From positions 2,046,001 through 2,110,000 of the forward strand of contig NZ_CP013254.1 of NCBI RefSeq assembly GCF_001482365.1: a stretch of DNA of 64,000 nt, given 5' to 3'. Made by a program: the position numbers and the translations under genes. Below are positions 55,711 through 63,966 of this stretch, one piece after another (position 1 is the first letter of the stretch; each line of letters opens with the position of its first letter). Origin of the DNA: Kocuria flava (GTDB lineage Bacteria > Actinomycetota > Actinomycetes > Actinomycetales > Micrococcaceae). The notes under the pieces were generated by a model. It was not told the origin of the DNA. It saw nothing but the letters and a program-made list of their open reading frames with translations, and did no database searches.

Positions 55711-55716
55711 TAGACT
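55711..55716 (+). promoter_or_regulatory. -10 hexamer of the def operon
   Basis: TAGACT, 27 nt before the def ATG; GAGG precedes the ATG. Confidence 0.45.
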
Positions 55717-55743
55717 CGGGAGGGTCGGAAGCGAGGTCCCTCC

Positions 55744-56292
55744 ATGCCCATCCTGCCCGTCCGCACCATCGGCGACCCCGTCCTGCGCACCCGCGCGCAG
55801 GAGGTCACGGTGCACGACGACGCCCTGCGCCGCCTCGTGGCGGACATGCACGAGACGATGCTCGACGTCGGCGGCGTCGGCCTGGCCGCGCCCCAGGTCG
55901 GGGTGAGCCTGCGCGTGTTCACGTGGGCGGTCGAGGGCTCGAGCGGCCACGTCGTCAACCCGGTGCTGGAGGTCGGCGAGGAACCCCAGGAGGGCGGGGA
56001 GGGCTGCCTGTCCGTGCCCGGGCTCGGCTTCGAGACCCCGCGCCGGAACTGGGCCCGCGTCACGGGCACGGACGTCCACGGCGAGCCCCTGGTCGTCGAG
56101 GGCACCGGGCTGCTCGCCCGGCTGCTCCAGCACGAGACCGACCACCTGGACGGGCGCCTCTACGTCGACCGCCTCGAGGGCCCCGCCCGGCGGGAGGCGA
56201 TGCGCGCCCTGCGCGCCGCCGACTACGGCCGGGTCGTGGGCGAGGTCGCGGAGGAGCGGGCCGGTTCCGTCGGCTCCTCCTTCGGCGCCTGA
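55744..56292 (+). CDS. def: Peptide deformylase
   Basis: Removes the formyl group from nascent N-terminal methionine, 182 aa. The three motifs are intact: GVGLAAPQVG, EGCLSVPG (metal Cys) and LLQHETDHLDG (two metal His and catalytic Glu). First gene of def-fmt-rsmB-rpe, with 38 bp to fmt. Confidence 0.97.
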   Translation: MPILPVRTIGDPVLRTRAQEVTVHDDALRRLVADMHETMLDVGGVGLAAPQVGVSLRVFTWAVEGSSGHVVNPVLEVGEEPQEGGEGCLSVPGLGFETPRRNWARVTGTDVHGEPLVVEGTGLLARLLQHETDHLDGRLYVDRLEGPARREAMRALRAADYGRVVGEVAEERAGSVGSSFGA

Positions 56293-56330
56293 CCCCGGCC
56301 CCGCCCCCCCGTGCAGACCCCAGGAGACCC

Positions 56331-57251
56331 GTGAAGATCCTCTACGCCGGCACGCCCGCCGTGGCCGTGCCGCCCCTCGTCCACCTCGCCGAGCGCCCCG
56401 ACGCCGAGATCGTCGGCGTGCTCACCCGCACGGACGCCCCCGTGGGCCGGCGCCGGGTGCTCACGCCCTCGCCCGTGGCCCAGGAGGCCGAGCGGCGCGG
56501 CCTGCCCGTGCTGAAGGCCAACCGCGTGGACGCCGCGCTGACCGGACGGCTCCGGGAGCTCGGCGCCGACGTCGCCGCGGTGGTCGCCTACGGGGCGCTG
56601 GTGCCGCAGGAGGCCCTCGAGGCGCTGCCGCACGGGTGGGTGAACCTGCACTTCTCCCTCCTGCCGCGCTGGCGCGGGGCGGCCCCCGTCCAGCGGGCCC
56701 TCATGGCGGGGGAGGCGGTCGCGGGCGCGAGCACGTTCCTGCTCGAGACCGGGCTCGACACCGGGCCCGTGATCGCCACCACGACCGACCCGGTGCGCCC
56801 GGAGGACACCGCCGGCACCGTCCTGGACCGGCTCTCCCGGACCGCGGCGCCCCTGCTCGCGGACTCGCTGCGGGCCGTGGTCGACGGCACCGCCCGCCCC
56901 GAGCCCCAGCGCGGGGAGGTCACCCTCGCCCCCAAGCTCACCGGGGAGGACGCCCGCGTGCGCTGGGAGGAGCCCGCCGCGGCCGTGGCCGCCCGGGTGC
57001 GCGGGGTGAGCCCCGAACCGGGTGCCTGGACCCTCCTGGACGGGCGCCGGCTCAAGCTCGGGCGCGTCGAGTCCCGCCCGGACGAGCACGGCCTGGCCCC
57101 CGGCGAGTGCGCCCTGCGCGACGGGTCGGTGCTCGTGGGCACCGGCGCCGGCGCCGTGCGCCTGACCGAGGTGCAGCCGGCCGGGAAGAAGGCCATGGAC
57201 GCCGCCGCCTGGATGCGCGGCACGGGCACGGCCGGGGTGGTGCTCGGATGA
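56331..57251 (+). CDS. fmt: Methionyl-tRNA formyltransferase
   Basis: Formylates initiator Met-tRNA using 10-formyl-THF, 306 aa. The catalytic Asn-His and folate loop appear as WVNLHFSLLPRWRGAAPVQ, the catalytic Asp in LETGLDTGPV, and the C-terminal OB-like domain from about 205. The loop has His-Phe-Ser where many relatives have His-Ala-Ser. GTG start with CAGGAGA upstream. Its stop overlaps rsmB (ATGA). Confidence 0.96.
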   Translation: MKILYAGTPAVAVPPLVHLAERPDAEIVGVLTRTDAPVGRRRVLTPSPVAQEAERRGLPVLKANRVDAALTGRLRELGADVAAVVAYGALVPQEALEALPHGWVNLHFSLLPRWRGAAPVQRALMAGEAVAGASTFLLETGLDTGPVIATTTDPVRPEDTAGTVLDRLSRTAAPLLADSLRAVVDGTARPEPQRGEVTLAPKLTGEDARVRWEEPAAAVAARVRGVSPEPGAWTLLDGRRLKLGRVESRPDEHGLAPGECALRDGSVLVGTGAGAVRLTEVQPAGKKAMDAAAWMRGTGTAGVVLG

Positions 57252-58825
57252 GCCCCCGCGAGTCGGGACCCGGCGGGAACGACCGCCGCGGGCAGCGGCC
57301 CGGGCACGGCGACGGCTCCCGCCGCAACGCCCGCGGCCACGAGCGCAACCGGCGCGGGCTCGCCGAGCGGCAGCGCTCCGCCGCGGCCCCCTCCCGCCGC
57401 ACCCGCGGCGCGGACCCGGCCCGGCTGGCCGCGTTCGAGACGCTGCGGGCCGTGAGCGCCGAGGGCGCCTACGGCAACCTCGTGCTCCCCGGGCTGGTGC
57501 GCGCCCACCGGCTCGACCGGCGGGACGCCGCCTTCGCCACCGAGCTGGCCTACGGGGCGCTGCGCCGCCAGGGCACCTGGGACGCGGTCCTCGCCCGGTG
57601 CGTGGACCGTCCCCTCGACCGCCTCGACGGCGCGGTCCTCGACGCCCTGCGCCTGGGCGTCCACCAGCTGCTCGCGATGCGCGTGCCCGACCACGCCGCC
57701 CTGGACCGCACCGTGGGCCTCGTGCGCGCCGAGATCGGGGCCGGGCCCGGCGGCCTGGTCAACGCCGTCCTGCGCAAGGTCGCGGCCAAGGACCTGGCGG
57801 CCTGGACGGCGGAGCTCGAGGCCGGGGCCCCCGACGAGACCGCGCGCCTGGGCCTGCGCCACGCCCACCCGGCGTGGCAGGTGCGTGCCCTGCGCCAGGC
57901 GCTCGTGGCCCACGGCCGCGACGCCGGCGAGCTCGAGGCGCTGCTCGAGGCCGACAACGCGCCCCCCGTGGTCAACCTCGTGGCGCTGCCCGGGCTGGGC
58001 GAGCTGGACGAGGCCCTCAGGGCCGGGGCCCGGGCCGGGGAGCTCGTGCCCGGCTCGGCGCTCAGCAGCGGCGGGGACCTGCACCGGCTCGCCTCCGTGC
58101 GCGCCGGCGGCGTCCGCGTCCAGGACGCTGGCTCGCAGCTGGTCGCCCGCGCCCTCGTGGCCGCCGGCGGGGACGTCGCCGCCGGCGAGCGCTGGCTGGA
58201 CCTGTGCGCCGGGCCCGGCGGGAAGGCCGCCCTGCTGGCCGCGCTCGCCGACGCCCACGGCGCCCGGCTGACCGCCAACGAGGTCGCCCCGCACCGGGCG
58301 GAGCTCGTGCGCCGGGCCCTGCGCCCCGTGCCCGCGCGGGCATGGGAGGTGCGCACGGGCGACGGCCGGGAGGCCGCGGCGCTGCTGGGCGGGCGCCCCG
58401 CCGCCGAGGCCGGCTTCGACCGGGTGCTCGTCGACGCCCCGTGCACCGGGCTGGGCGCCCTGCGCCGCCGCCCCGAATCGCGCTGGCGGCGCACCCCCCG
58501 CGACCTCGCCGAGCTGGGGCCGCTGCAGCGGCAGCTGCTGCGGGCCGCGGCCGACGTCACCCGCCCCGGCGGGCTGATCGCCTACGTCACCTGCTCCCCG
58601 CACGCGGCCGAGACCCTGGCCGTGGTCGAGGACGTCCTGCGCGAGCGCCGGGACCTCGAGGCGGTCGACGCCCTCGGCCCCGTCCGGGAGGCGGCCCTGC
58701 CCGGGTCCCTCGAGGGCGAGCGGGACCCGGGCCTGTCCCGGGACGGCGGTCCCGCCACCGTCCAGCTGTGGCCCCACGTCCACGGCACCGACGCCATGTT
58801 CCTGGCCCTGCTGCGCAGGCGCTGA
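57248..58825 (+). CDS. rsmB: 16S rRNA m5C967 methyltransferase
   Basis: A 525-aa RsmB/Sun enzyme. A basic disordered start (about 1-55) precedes an NusB-like domain (about 57-185) and a SAM fold with LDLCAGPGGKAALLAALA. Two active cysteines are in VLVDAPCTGLGALRRRPESR and AYVTCSPHAAET. ATG start in a 4-bp overlap with fmt; the def-fmt-rsmB order is widely conserved. Confidence 0.95.
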   Translation: MSPRESGPGGNDRRGQRPGHGDGSRRNARGHERNRRGLAERQRSAAAPSRRTRGADPARLAAFETLRAVSAEGAYGNLVLPGLVRAHRLDRRDAAFATELAYGALRRQGTWDAVLARCVDRPLDRLDGAVLDALRLGVHQLLAMRVPDHAALDRTVGLVRAEIGAGPGGLVNAVLRKVAAKDLAAWTAELEAGAPDETARLGLRHAHPAWQVRALRQALVAHGRDAGELEALLEADNAPPVVNLVALPGLGELDEALRAGARAGELVPGSALSSGGDLHRLASVRAGGVRVQDAGSQLVARALVAAGGDVAAGERWLDLCAGPGGKAALLAALADAHGARLTANEVAPHRAELVRRALRPVPARAWEVRTGDGREAAALLGGRPAAEAGFDRVLVDAPCTGLGALRRRPESRWRRTPRDLAELGPLQRQLLRAAADVTRPGGLIAYVTCSPHAAETLAVVEDVLRERRDLEAVDALGPVREAALPGSLEGERDPGLSRDGGPATVQLWPHVHGTDAMFLALLRRR

Positions 58826-58859
58826 CCGCACCCCGACCGACCGAATCCCAGGAGCTCCC

Positions 58860-59525
58860 GTGCCCCGGACCTGCATCCACCCCTCCCTGCTCTCCGCCGA
58901 CTTCGCCAACCTCGAGGCGGAGCTGCGCCGGATCGGCACCGCCGACGCCGTGCACGTGGACGTCATGGACAACCACTTCGTCCCCAACCTCACCCTGGGG
59001 CTGCCGGTGGTGGAGCGGATCCAGGCCGTCAGCGCGGTCCCGCTGGACATCCACCTCATGATCGAGGACGCCGACCGGTGGGCCCCCGCCTACGCCGAGC
59101 TCGGCTGCGAGTCGGTGACCTTCCACGCCGAGGCCGCCCGGGCCCCGCTGAAGCTCGCCCGCGACCTGCGCGCCCACGGCGCCCGCGCGGGGATGGCCCT
59201 GCGCCCGGCCACGCCCGTGGAGCCCTACCTCGACCTGCTCCCGGAGCTGGACATGCTGCTGGTCATGACGGTCGAGCCGGGCTTCGGCGGACAGGCGTTC
59301 CTCGAGGTGACGCTCCCGAAGATCCGCCGGGCCGCCGAGGCGATCCGCGCCGGGGGCGGGCAGGTCGCGCTGCAGGTCGACGGCGGGATCACCGAGGAGA
59401 CCATCGTGCGCGCCGCCGAGGCCGGCGCGGACACCTTCGTGGCCGGCTCGGCCGTCTACGGCACGGGGGACCCCGAGGCGGCGATCGCCGCCCTGCGCGG
59501 GGCCGCCCGCTCGGCCCGGGGCTGA
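58860..59525 (+). CDS. rpe: Ribulose-phosphate 3-epimerase
   Basis: Interconverts ribulose 5-phosphate and xylulose 5-phosphate, 221 aa TIM barrel. Metal and catalytic residues: SLLSADFANL, HVDVMDNHFVPNLTLG, DIHLMIEDADRW, TVEPGFGGQAFLE and LQVDGGITEET. GTG start with CAGGAG upstream. Last gene before the riboflavin operon; ribulose 5-phosphate is also the RibB substrate. Confidence 0.96.
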   Translation: MPRTCIHPSLLSADFANLEAELRRIGTADAVHVDVMDNHFVPNLTLGLPVVERIQAVSAVPLDIHLMIEDADRWAPAYAELGCESVTFHAEAARAPLKLARDLRAHGARAGMALRPATPVEPYLDLLPELDMLLVMTVEPGFGGQAFLEVTLPKIRRAAEAIRAGGGQVALQVDGGITEETIVRAAEAGADTFVAGSAVYGTGDPEAAIAALRGAARSARG

Positions 59526-59529
59526 GCGT

Positions 59530-59561
59530 CCGGCGCCACCCCGCGGGGCGGGCGGCGCCGG
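59530..59561 (+). terminator. Terminator after rpe
   Basis: An 8-bp outer stem CCGGCGCC/GGCGCCGG with an inner CCCC/GGGG stem, between rpe and the riboswitch. Confidence 0.55.
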
Positions 59562-59578
59562 TCCCGCGTGGGCTGTGC

Positions 59579-59584
59579 CATAAT
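59579..59584 (+). promoter_or_regulatory. -10 hexamer of the riboflavin operon
   Basis: CATAAT in CTGTGCCATAATCGG, about 15 nt before the FMN aptamer begins. The nearest match to TATAAT in the window; no clear -35. Confidence 0.5.
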
Positions 59585-59598
59585 CGGGGGCAACAACG

Positions 59599-59745
59599 TG
59601 TTCCGGGGTCGGTGCAAGTCCGAACCGGCGGTCACAGTCCGCGAACCGGACACCGTGCACCGGCAGGCGCCCGCCGCCCGCCGGGAGCGGTGCCCGGCCG
59701 AACCGGTGGAACTCCGGTACCGACAGTCACAGTCTGGATGGAAGG
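59599..59745 (+). ncRNA. FMN riboswitch (RFN element)
   Basis: The conserved RFN blocks are present in order: TCGGTGCAAGTCCGAACCGG, CGGTCACAGTCCGCGA, GAACCGGTGGAACTCCGGTA and CCGACAGTCACAGTCTGGAT. It controls ribD-ribH by binding FMN. About 100 nt follow before ribD. A hairpin near 59814-59836 (CCCCGGT...ACCCGGGG) runs up to the ribD Shine-Dalgarno GGGGAAGGA, so translational control is more likely than termination (inference). Confidence 0.95.
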
Positions 59746-59848
59746 CAGCACGTTCGACGCCCCCTGCCGGCGCGCCCACGCGGACGCCCGGGAGCCCGGC
59801 GCCGTCGTCCTGCCCCCCGGTCGGAGACCCGGGGAAGGACGGCGGGAG

Positions 59849-60907
59849 ATGCACCCCCAGCGCGACCACGGCGGCGACGCCGAGCGCGCGGCCATGCGCG
59901 CCGCGCTGCACGCGGCCGCCCGCGGCCCGCGCGGCGCGAACCCGCTCGTGGGCGCGGTCCTCGTGGACGCCTCCGGCCGGATCCTGCACGAGGGCCACCA
60001 CCGCGGCGCCGGCACCCCCCACGCCGAGGTCGACGTCCTGCAGCGCGCCGCCGCCGCCGGCACGGACCTGCGCGGCACCACCATGTACGTCTCCCTGGAG
60101 CCCTGCGACCACTGGGGCCGGACCGGCCCGTGCTCCCGGGCGATCGTGGCCGCCGGGGTGCCCCGCGTCGTCTACGGCGCCCCCGACCGCACCACCGCCG
60201 CCGCCGGCGGGGCGCGCACCATGCGCGCCGCCGGGGTCGAGGTCCGGCCCGGCCCGCTGGCCGACGAGGCCGAGGCCCTCAACGACCGGTGGGCCGAGAC
60301 GATGCGCGCCCAGCGCCCCTTCGTGACCCTCAAGGTCGCCCAGTCCCTCGACGCCCGGATCGCCGCCGCCGACGGCACCAGCCAGTGGATCACCTCGTCC
60401 TCGGCCCGCGAGCACGGCCACGACCTGCGCGCCCTGGCCGACGCCGTGCTCGTGGGCACCGGCACCGTCCTGGCCGACGACCCCCGCCTGACCGCCCGCA
60501 CGGGCGAGGGCGCCGTGCCCGCCCGCCAGCCGCTGCGCGTGGCCATGGGCCTGCGCCCCGTGCCCGAGCGGGCGCGCGTCCGGGGCGACGACGGGCTCTT
60601 CCGCCAGGTGCTCACCCACGACCCGCACGCCGCGCTGGCGGAGCTCTACGACGCCGGTGTCCGCCACGTGCTGGTCGAGGGCGGGGCCGGGGTCGCCGCG
60701 GCGTTCCTGCGCGCCGACCTCGTCGACGAGCTCGCCCTCTACCAGGCCCCGCTGCTGCTGGGCGCCGGCCGCCCGGCCTTCGAGGACCTCGGCGTCGGCA
60801 CGCTCGCCGACGCCTCCCGCTGGCGCCTGGACCCGGCCGGGGGAGGACCCGTGCGCCGCCTGGGCCCCGACCTGTGGCTGCACCTGCGGCCGGCCCCGGC
60901 GTGCTGA
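59849..60907 (+). CDS. ribD: Riboflavin biosynthesis deaminase/reductase
   Basis: Bifunctional enzyme for the second and third steps from GTP, 352 aa. The N-terminal deaminase zinc site is THAEVDVLQ-type (GTPHAEVDVL) plus EPCDHWGRTGPC. The reductase half begins near RPFVTLKVAQSLDARIAAADG. ATG start with GGAAGGA about 9 nt upstream. First gene after the riboswitch. Confidence 0.95.
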   Translation: MHPQRDHGGDAERAAMRAALHAAARGPRGANPLVGAVLVDASGRILHEGHHRGAGTPHAEVDVLQRAAAAGTDLRGTTMYVSLEPCDHWGRTGPCSRAIVAAGVPRVVYGAPDRTTAAAGGARTMRAAGVEVRPGPLADEAEALNDRWAETMRAQRPFVTLKVAQSLDARIAAADGTSQWITSSSAREHGHDLRALADAVLVGTGTVLADDPRLTARTGEGAVPARQPLRVAMGLRPVPERARVRGDDGLFRQVLTHDPHAALAELYDAGVRHVLVEGGAGVAAAFLRADLVDELALYQAPLLLGAGRPAFEDLGVGTLADASRWRLDPAGGGPVRRLGPDLWLHLRPAPAC

Positions 60908-60993
60908 GCACGCCACGGCTCCCCGGGCCCGGGCCGGCGGGGACACGCGCGGGGGAGCAGACGCGGAGCAGCAGCCACACCGAGGAGGAACCG

Positions 60994-61695
60994 ATGTTCA
61001 CAGGAATCGTCGCCGGGCAGGGCACCGTCCGCTCGGTCGAGCTGCGCCCGGACGGCGCGAGCGCCCGGCTGCTCGTCGACGCCGGCCCGCTGGTCGCGGA
61101 CCTGCCGCACGGCGGCTCGCTCGCCGTCAACGGCGTGTGCCTCACCGCCACCCGCACCGCGGAGCTGGCCGAGGGCCAGTTCCACGCCGACGTCATCGGC
61201 GAGACCCTGCACCGCACGACCCTGGGGGCGCTCGCGCCGGGGGACGCCGTGAACCTCGAGCGCTGCGTGCCCGCGGGCGGGCGGCTCGACGGGCACGTGG
61301 TCCAGGGCCACGTGGACGGCACCGGGACGGTGGCCGAACGCGAGGACCTGGGGGACTGGGAGCGGGTGCGCGTGCGCGTGCCGGCCCGCCTGGCCCCGTT
61401 CCTCGCGGAGAAGGGCTCGGTGGCGATCGACGGCGTGTCCCTGACCGTCACCGCCGTCAGCGATCCCGCCGACCCCGAGCCCTGGTTCGAGGTGGGGCTG
61501 ATCCCCGCCACCCTGGCCGAGACCACGCTCGGGGCCCGGCCCGCGGGCTCGGCCGTCAACCTCGAGGTCGATGTCCTCGCGAAGTACGCCCAGCGGCTGC
61601 TGGCCTTCGCCGGGACCGGCACCCCGGCGGCCGCTCCCGCGCCCGCCACGGACGCCGCGGGCCCCGCCGGCCCGGCGGCAGGAGAAGGAGCATGA
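60994..61695 (+). CDS. ribE: Riboflavin synthase (alpha type)
   Basis: Dismutates lumazine to riboflavin, 233 aa. Two lumazine-binding repeats: MFTGIVAGQGTV ... LAVNGVCLTAT and HVVQGHVDGTGTV ... VAIDGVSLTVTAV. ATG start with GAGGAGG. A Pro/Ala-rich tail ends in an ATGA overlap with ribB. Confidence 0.96.
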   Translation: MFTGIVAGQGTVRSVELRPDGASARLLVDAGPLVADLPHGGSLAVNGVCLTATRTAELAEGQFHADVIGETLHRTTLGALAPGDAVNLERCVPAGGRLDGHVVQGHVDGTGTVAEREDLGDWERVRVRVPARLAPFLAEKGSVAIDGVSLTVTAVSDPADPEPWFEVGLIPATLAETTLGARPAGSAVNLEVDVLAKYAQRLLAFAGTGTPAAAPAPATDAAGPAGPAAGEGA

Positions 61696-62354
61696 TGCCC
61701 ACCAGCAGCACCCACCCGCAGACCGGGGCCGGCGCGCCGGTCCGGCTCGACCCCGTCGCCGAGGCCGTGGCGGCCGTGGCCCGGGGCGCGGCCGTCGTCG
61801 TCGTCGACGACGCCGACCGCGAGAACGAGGGGGACCTCGTCTTCGCCGCCGAGCACGCCACCGAGCGGCTCATGGGCTTCACCGTCCGCCACACCTCGGG
61901 CGTGGTGTGCGTGCCCCTTCCCGCCGACCGGGCCGACGCGCTGCAGCTGCCGCCCATGGTCGCCGTCAACGAGGACGCCAAGGGCACCGCCTACACCGTC
62001 ACCTGCGACGCCCGCACCGGCGTGAGCACCGGCATCAGCGCCGCCGACCGCGCCCTCACCGCCCGCGTGCTGGCCGACCCGCAGGCCGCCCCCGCCGACC
62101 TCACCCGGCCCGGGCACATGCTGCCCCTGCGCGCTGTGGCGGGCGGGGTGGCCGTGCGCCGGGGGCACACCGAGGCCGCCGTGGACCTGTGCACGCTGGC
62201 CGGGCTGCAGCCCGTGGGCGTGATCGCCGAGCTCGTCCACGACGACGGGTCCATGATGCGCCTGCCCGCCCTGCGCGAGTTCGCCGACCGGCACGGGCTG
62301 CTCCTGGTCAGCATCGAGGACCTGGTGGTGCACCTGCGGGAGGGCTCCCGATGA
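61692..62354 (+). CDS. ribB: 3,4-dihydroxy-2-butanone 4-phosphate synthase
   Basis: Makes the four-carbon riboflavin precursor from ribulose 5-phosphate, 220 aa. Motifs DDADRENEGDLVFAAEH, RHTSGVVCVPL, GVSTGISAADRALT and GHMLPLRAVAGGVAVRRGHT-type are present. ATG 61692 overlaps the ribE stop; ATG 61695 is an alternative. In many actinobacteria this enzyme is fused to RibA; here the two are separate frames overlapping by ATGA. Confidence 0.95.
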   Translation: MMPTSSTHPQTGAGAPVRLDPVAEAVAAVARGAAVVVVDDADRENEGDLVFAAEHATERLMGFTVRHTSGVVCVPLPADRADALQLPPMVAVNEDAKGTAYTVTCDARTGVSTGISAADRALTARVLADPQAAPADLTRPGHMLPLRAVAGGVAVRRGHTEAAVDLCTLAGLQPVGVIAELVHDDGSMMRLPALREFADRHGLLLVSIEDLVVHLREGSR

Positions 62355-63094
62355 CCGGTGCCGTGCCGCTGGTGGCCTCGGAGCCGGTCGTCGTGCCGAC
62401 CCCAGAGGGTCCCTTCGAGGTCGTCGGCTGGCAGCTGCCCGGCGGCGCGGGCGAGCCCGTCGCCGAGCACCTGAGCCTCACGGCCCCGCCTCCGGCGGGC
62501 GCCGCGGCGGGGGAGCCGCCGCTGGTGCGGCTGCACTCCGAGTGCCTCACGGGCGACGTCTTCGGGTCGTTCCGCTGCGACTGCGGGCCCCAGCTGCACC
62601 TGGCGCTGCGCCGGATCGCCGCCGACGGCGGCACGCTGCTCTACCTGCGCAACCACGAGGGCCGCGGCATCGGGCTGGTCAACAAGCTGCGGGCCTACAA
62701 GCTGCAGGACGGGGGAGCGGACACCGTCGAGGCCAACGAGCTGCTGGGCCTGCCCGCCGACGCCCGCGACTACACCGCCGCCGCCGCGATCCTGCACCGG
62801 CTCGGGCTGACCCGGGTGCGGCTGCTGTCCAACAACCCCGCCAAGGCCGAGCACCTGGCCGACCTGGGCGTGGAGGTCGTGGAGATGGTCCCCAACGAGG
62901 TCCCCGCCCGGCCCGAGAACCACGACTACCTCGCGACCAAGCGCGACCGGATGCGCCACCGCCTCCACCACGTCGACGACGCCGCGATCACCGACAGCGA
63001 CAGTTTCAACAGCGACGCCGGGCGGTCCCCGACCGCCGCGGCGGGGACCGTCCCCGCCGCGGACCCGGCCCCCGAAGGAGAGAGCACCCCATGA
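62351..63094 (+). CDS. ribA: GTP cyclohydrolase II
   Basis: First committed step from GTP, 247 aa. Zinc cysteines are in HSECLTGDVFGSFRCDCG; LRNHEGRGIGLVNKLRAY carries the catalytic region; VRLLSNNPAKAEHLADLGVE follows. An N-terminal ~60-residue region (VVPTPEGPFEVVGWQLPGG) and a Ser/Asp/Ala-rich tail complete it. ATGA overlaps on both sides with ribB and ribH. Confidence 0.95.
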   Translation: MTGAVPLVASEPVVVPTPEGPFEVVGWQLPGGAGEPVAEHLSLTAPPPAGAAAGEPPLVRLHSECLTGDVFGSFRCDCGPQLHLALRRIAADGGTLLYLRNHEGRGIGLVNKLRAYKLQDGGADTVEANELLGLPADARDYTAAAAILHRLGLTRVRLLSNNPAKAEHLADLGVEVVEMVPNEVPARPENHDYLATKRDRMRHRLHHVDDAAITDSDSFNSDAGRSPTAAAGTVPAADPAPEGESTP

Positions 63095-63570
63095 GCGGAC
63101 ACGGAGCCCCCGACATCGACCTCGCCGGCACGGACGCCAGCGGCCTGCGCGTGGCCGTGATCGCCTCCAGCTGGCACACGGTGATCATGGACGGGCTGCT
63201 CGACGGCGCCCGCCGCGCCCTGGCCGACGCCGGCGTGGAGGCGCCCCGCGTCGTGCAGGTGCCCGGCAGCTTCGAGCTGCCCGTGGCCGCGGCCCGCCTC
63301 GCGCCGACGGCCGACGCCGTGGTCGCCCTCGGCGTCGTGGTCCGCGGCGGCACCCCGCACTTCGACTACGTGTGCTCCGCCGCCACCCAGGGGCTCACCG
63401 ACGTGGCCGTGCGCACCGGGGTGCCGGTGGGCTTCGGGGTGCTCACCTGCGACACCGAGCAGCAGGGCCTCGACCGGGCCGGGCTGCCCGGCTCCCAGGA
63501 GGACAAGGGCTACGAGGCCGCCGCCGCCGCGGTGCGCACCGCCGCCCTGCTGCGCTCCCTCGGCGCCTGA
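63091..63570 (+). CDS. ribH: 6,7-dimethyl-8-ribityllumazine synthase
   Basis: Condenses the RibB and RibD-pathway products to lumazine, 159 aa. Motifs: VAVIASSWHTVIMDGLLDGA, VPGSFELPVAAARL, VVRGGTPHFDYVCSAATQG (catalytic His) and FGVLTCDTEQQGLDRAG. ATG start in an ATGA overlap; last gene of the operon. Confidence 0.96.
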   Translation: MSGHGAPDIDLAGTDASGLRVAVIASSWHTVIMDGLLDGARRALADAGVEAPRVVQVPGSFELPVAAARLAPTADAVVALGVVVRGGTPHFDYVCSAATQGLTDVAVRTGVPVGFGVLTCDTEQQGLDRAGLPGSQEDKGYEAAAAAVRTAALLRSLGA

Positions 63571-63634
63571 GGCCCGGACCCGGACGGGGAGCGGCCCGCG
63601 CCGCGCCCGGTCCGGGGCAGGTCCCCGGAGCGAC

Positions 63635-63640
63635 TACCCT
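63635..63640 (+). promoter_or_regulatory. -10 hexamer of hisE, leaderless
   Basis: TACCCT, six bases (GGAGGC), then GTG. GGAGG is too close to the GTG to act as a normal Shine-Dalgarno. Confidence 0.5.
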
Positions 63641-63646
63641 GGAGGC

Positions 63647-63910
63647 GTGAAAACCTTCGAGACCCTCTTCGCCGAGATCAGCGACAAAGCCGTCACCCGT
63701 CCGGAGGGCTCGGGCACCGTCCGCGAGCTGGACACCGGGGTGCACGGCATCGGCAAGAAGATCGTCGAGGAGGCCGCCGAGGTGTGGATGGCCTGCGAGC
63801 ACGAGAGCCTCGAGGAGGCCGCCGAGGAGATCTCGCAGCTGCTCTACCACGTCCAGGTGATGATGGTCGCCAAGGGCCTGTCGCTCGAGGACGTCTACAC
63901 CCACCTCTGA
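63647..63910 (+). CDS. hisE: Phosphoribosyl-ATP pyrophosphatase
   Basis: Second step of histidine biosynthesis, 87 aa. The MazG-like helices IGKKIVEEAAEVWMAC and EEAAEEISQLLYHVQVMMV carry the conserved glutamates. GTG start. It is followed after 56 nt by hisG, the usual actinobacterial hisE-hisG order. Confidence 0.95.
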   Translation: MKTFETLFAEISDKAVTRPEGSGTVRELDTGVHGIGKKIVEEAAEVWMACEHESLEEAAEEISQLLYHVQVMMVAKGLSLEDVYTHL

Positions 63911-63966
63911 GCCGCCCGCCCGCCGGGCGTGCCCGGCAGCCCCCACCGAAGCCGAGAAGGATCCCC

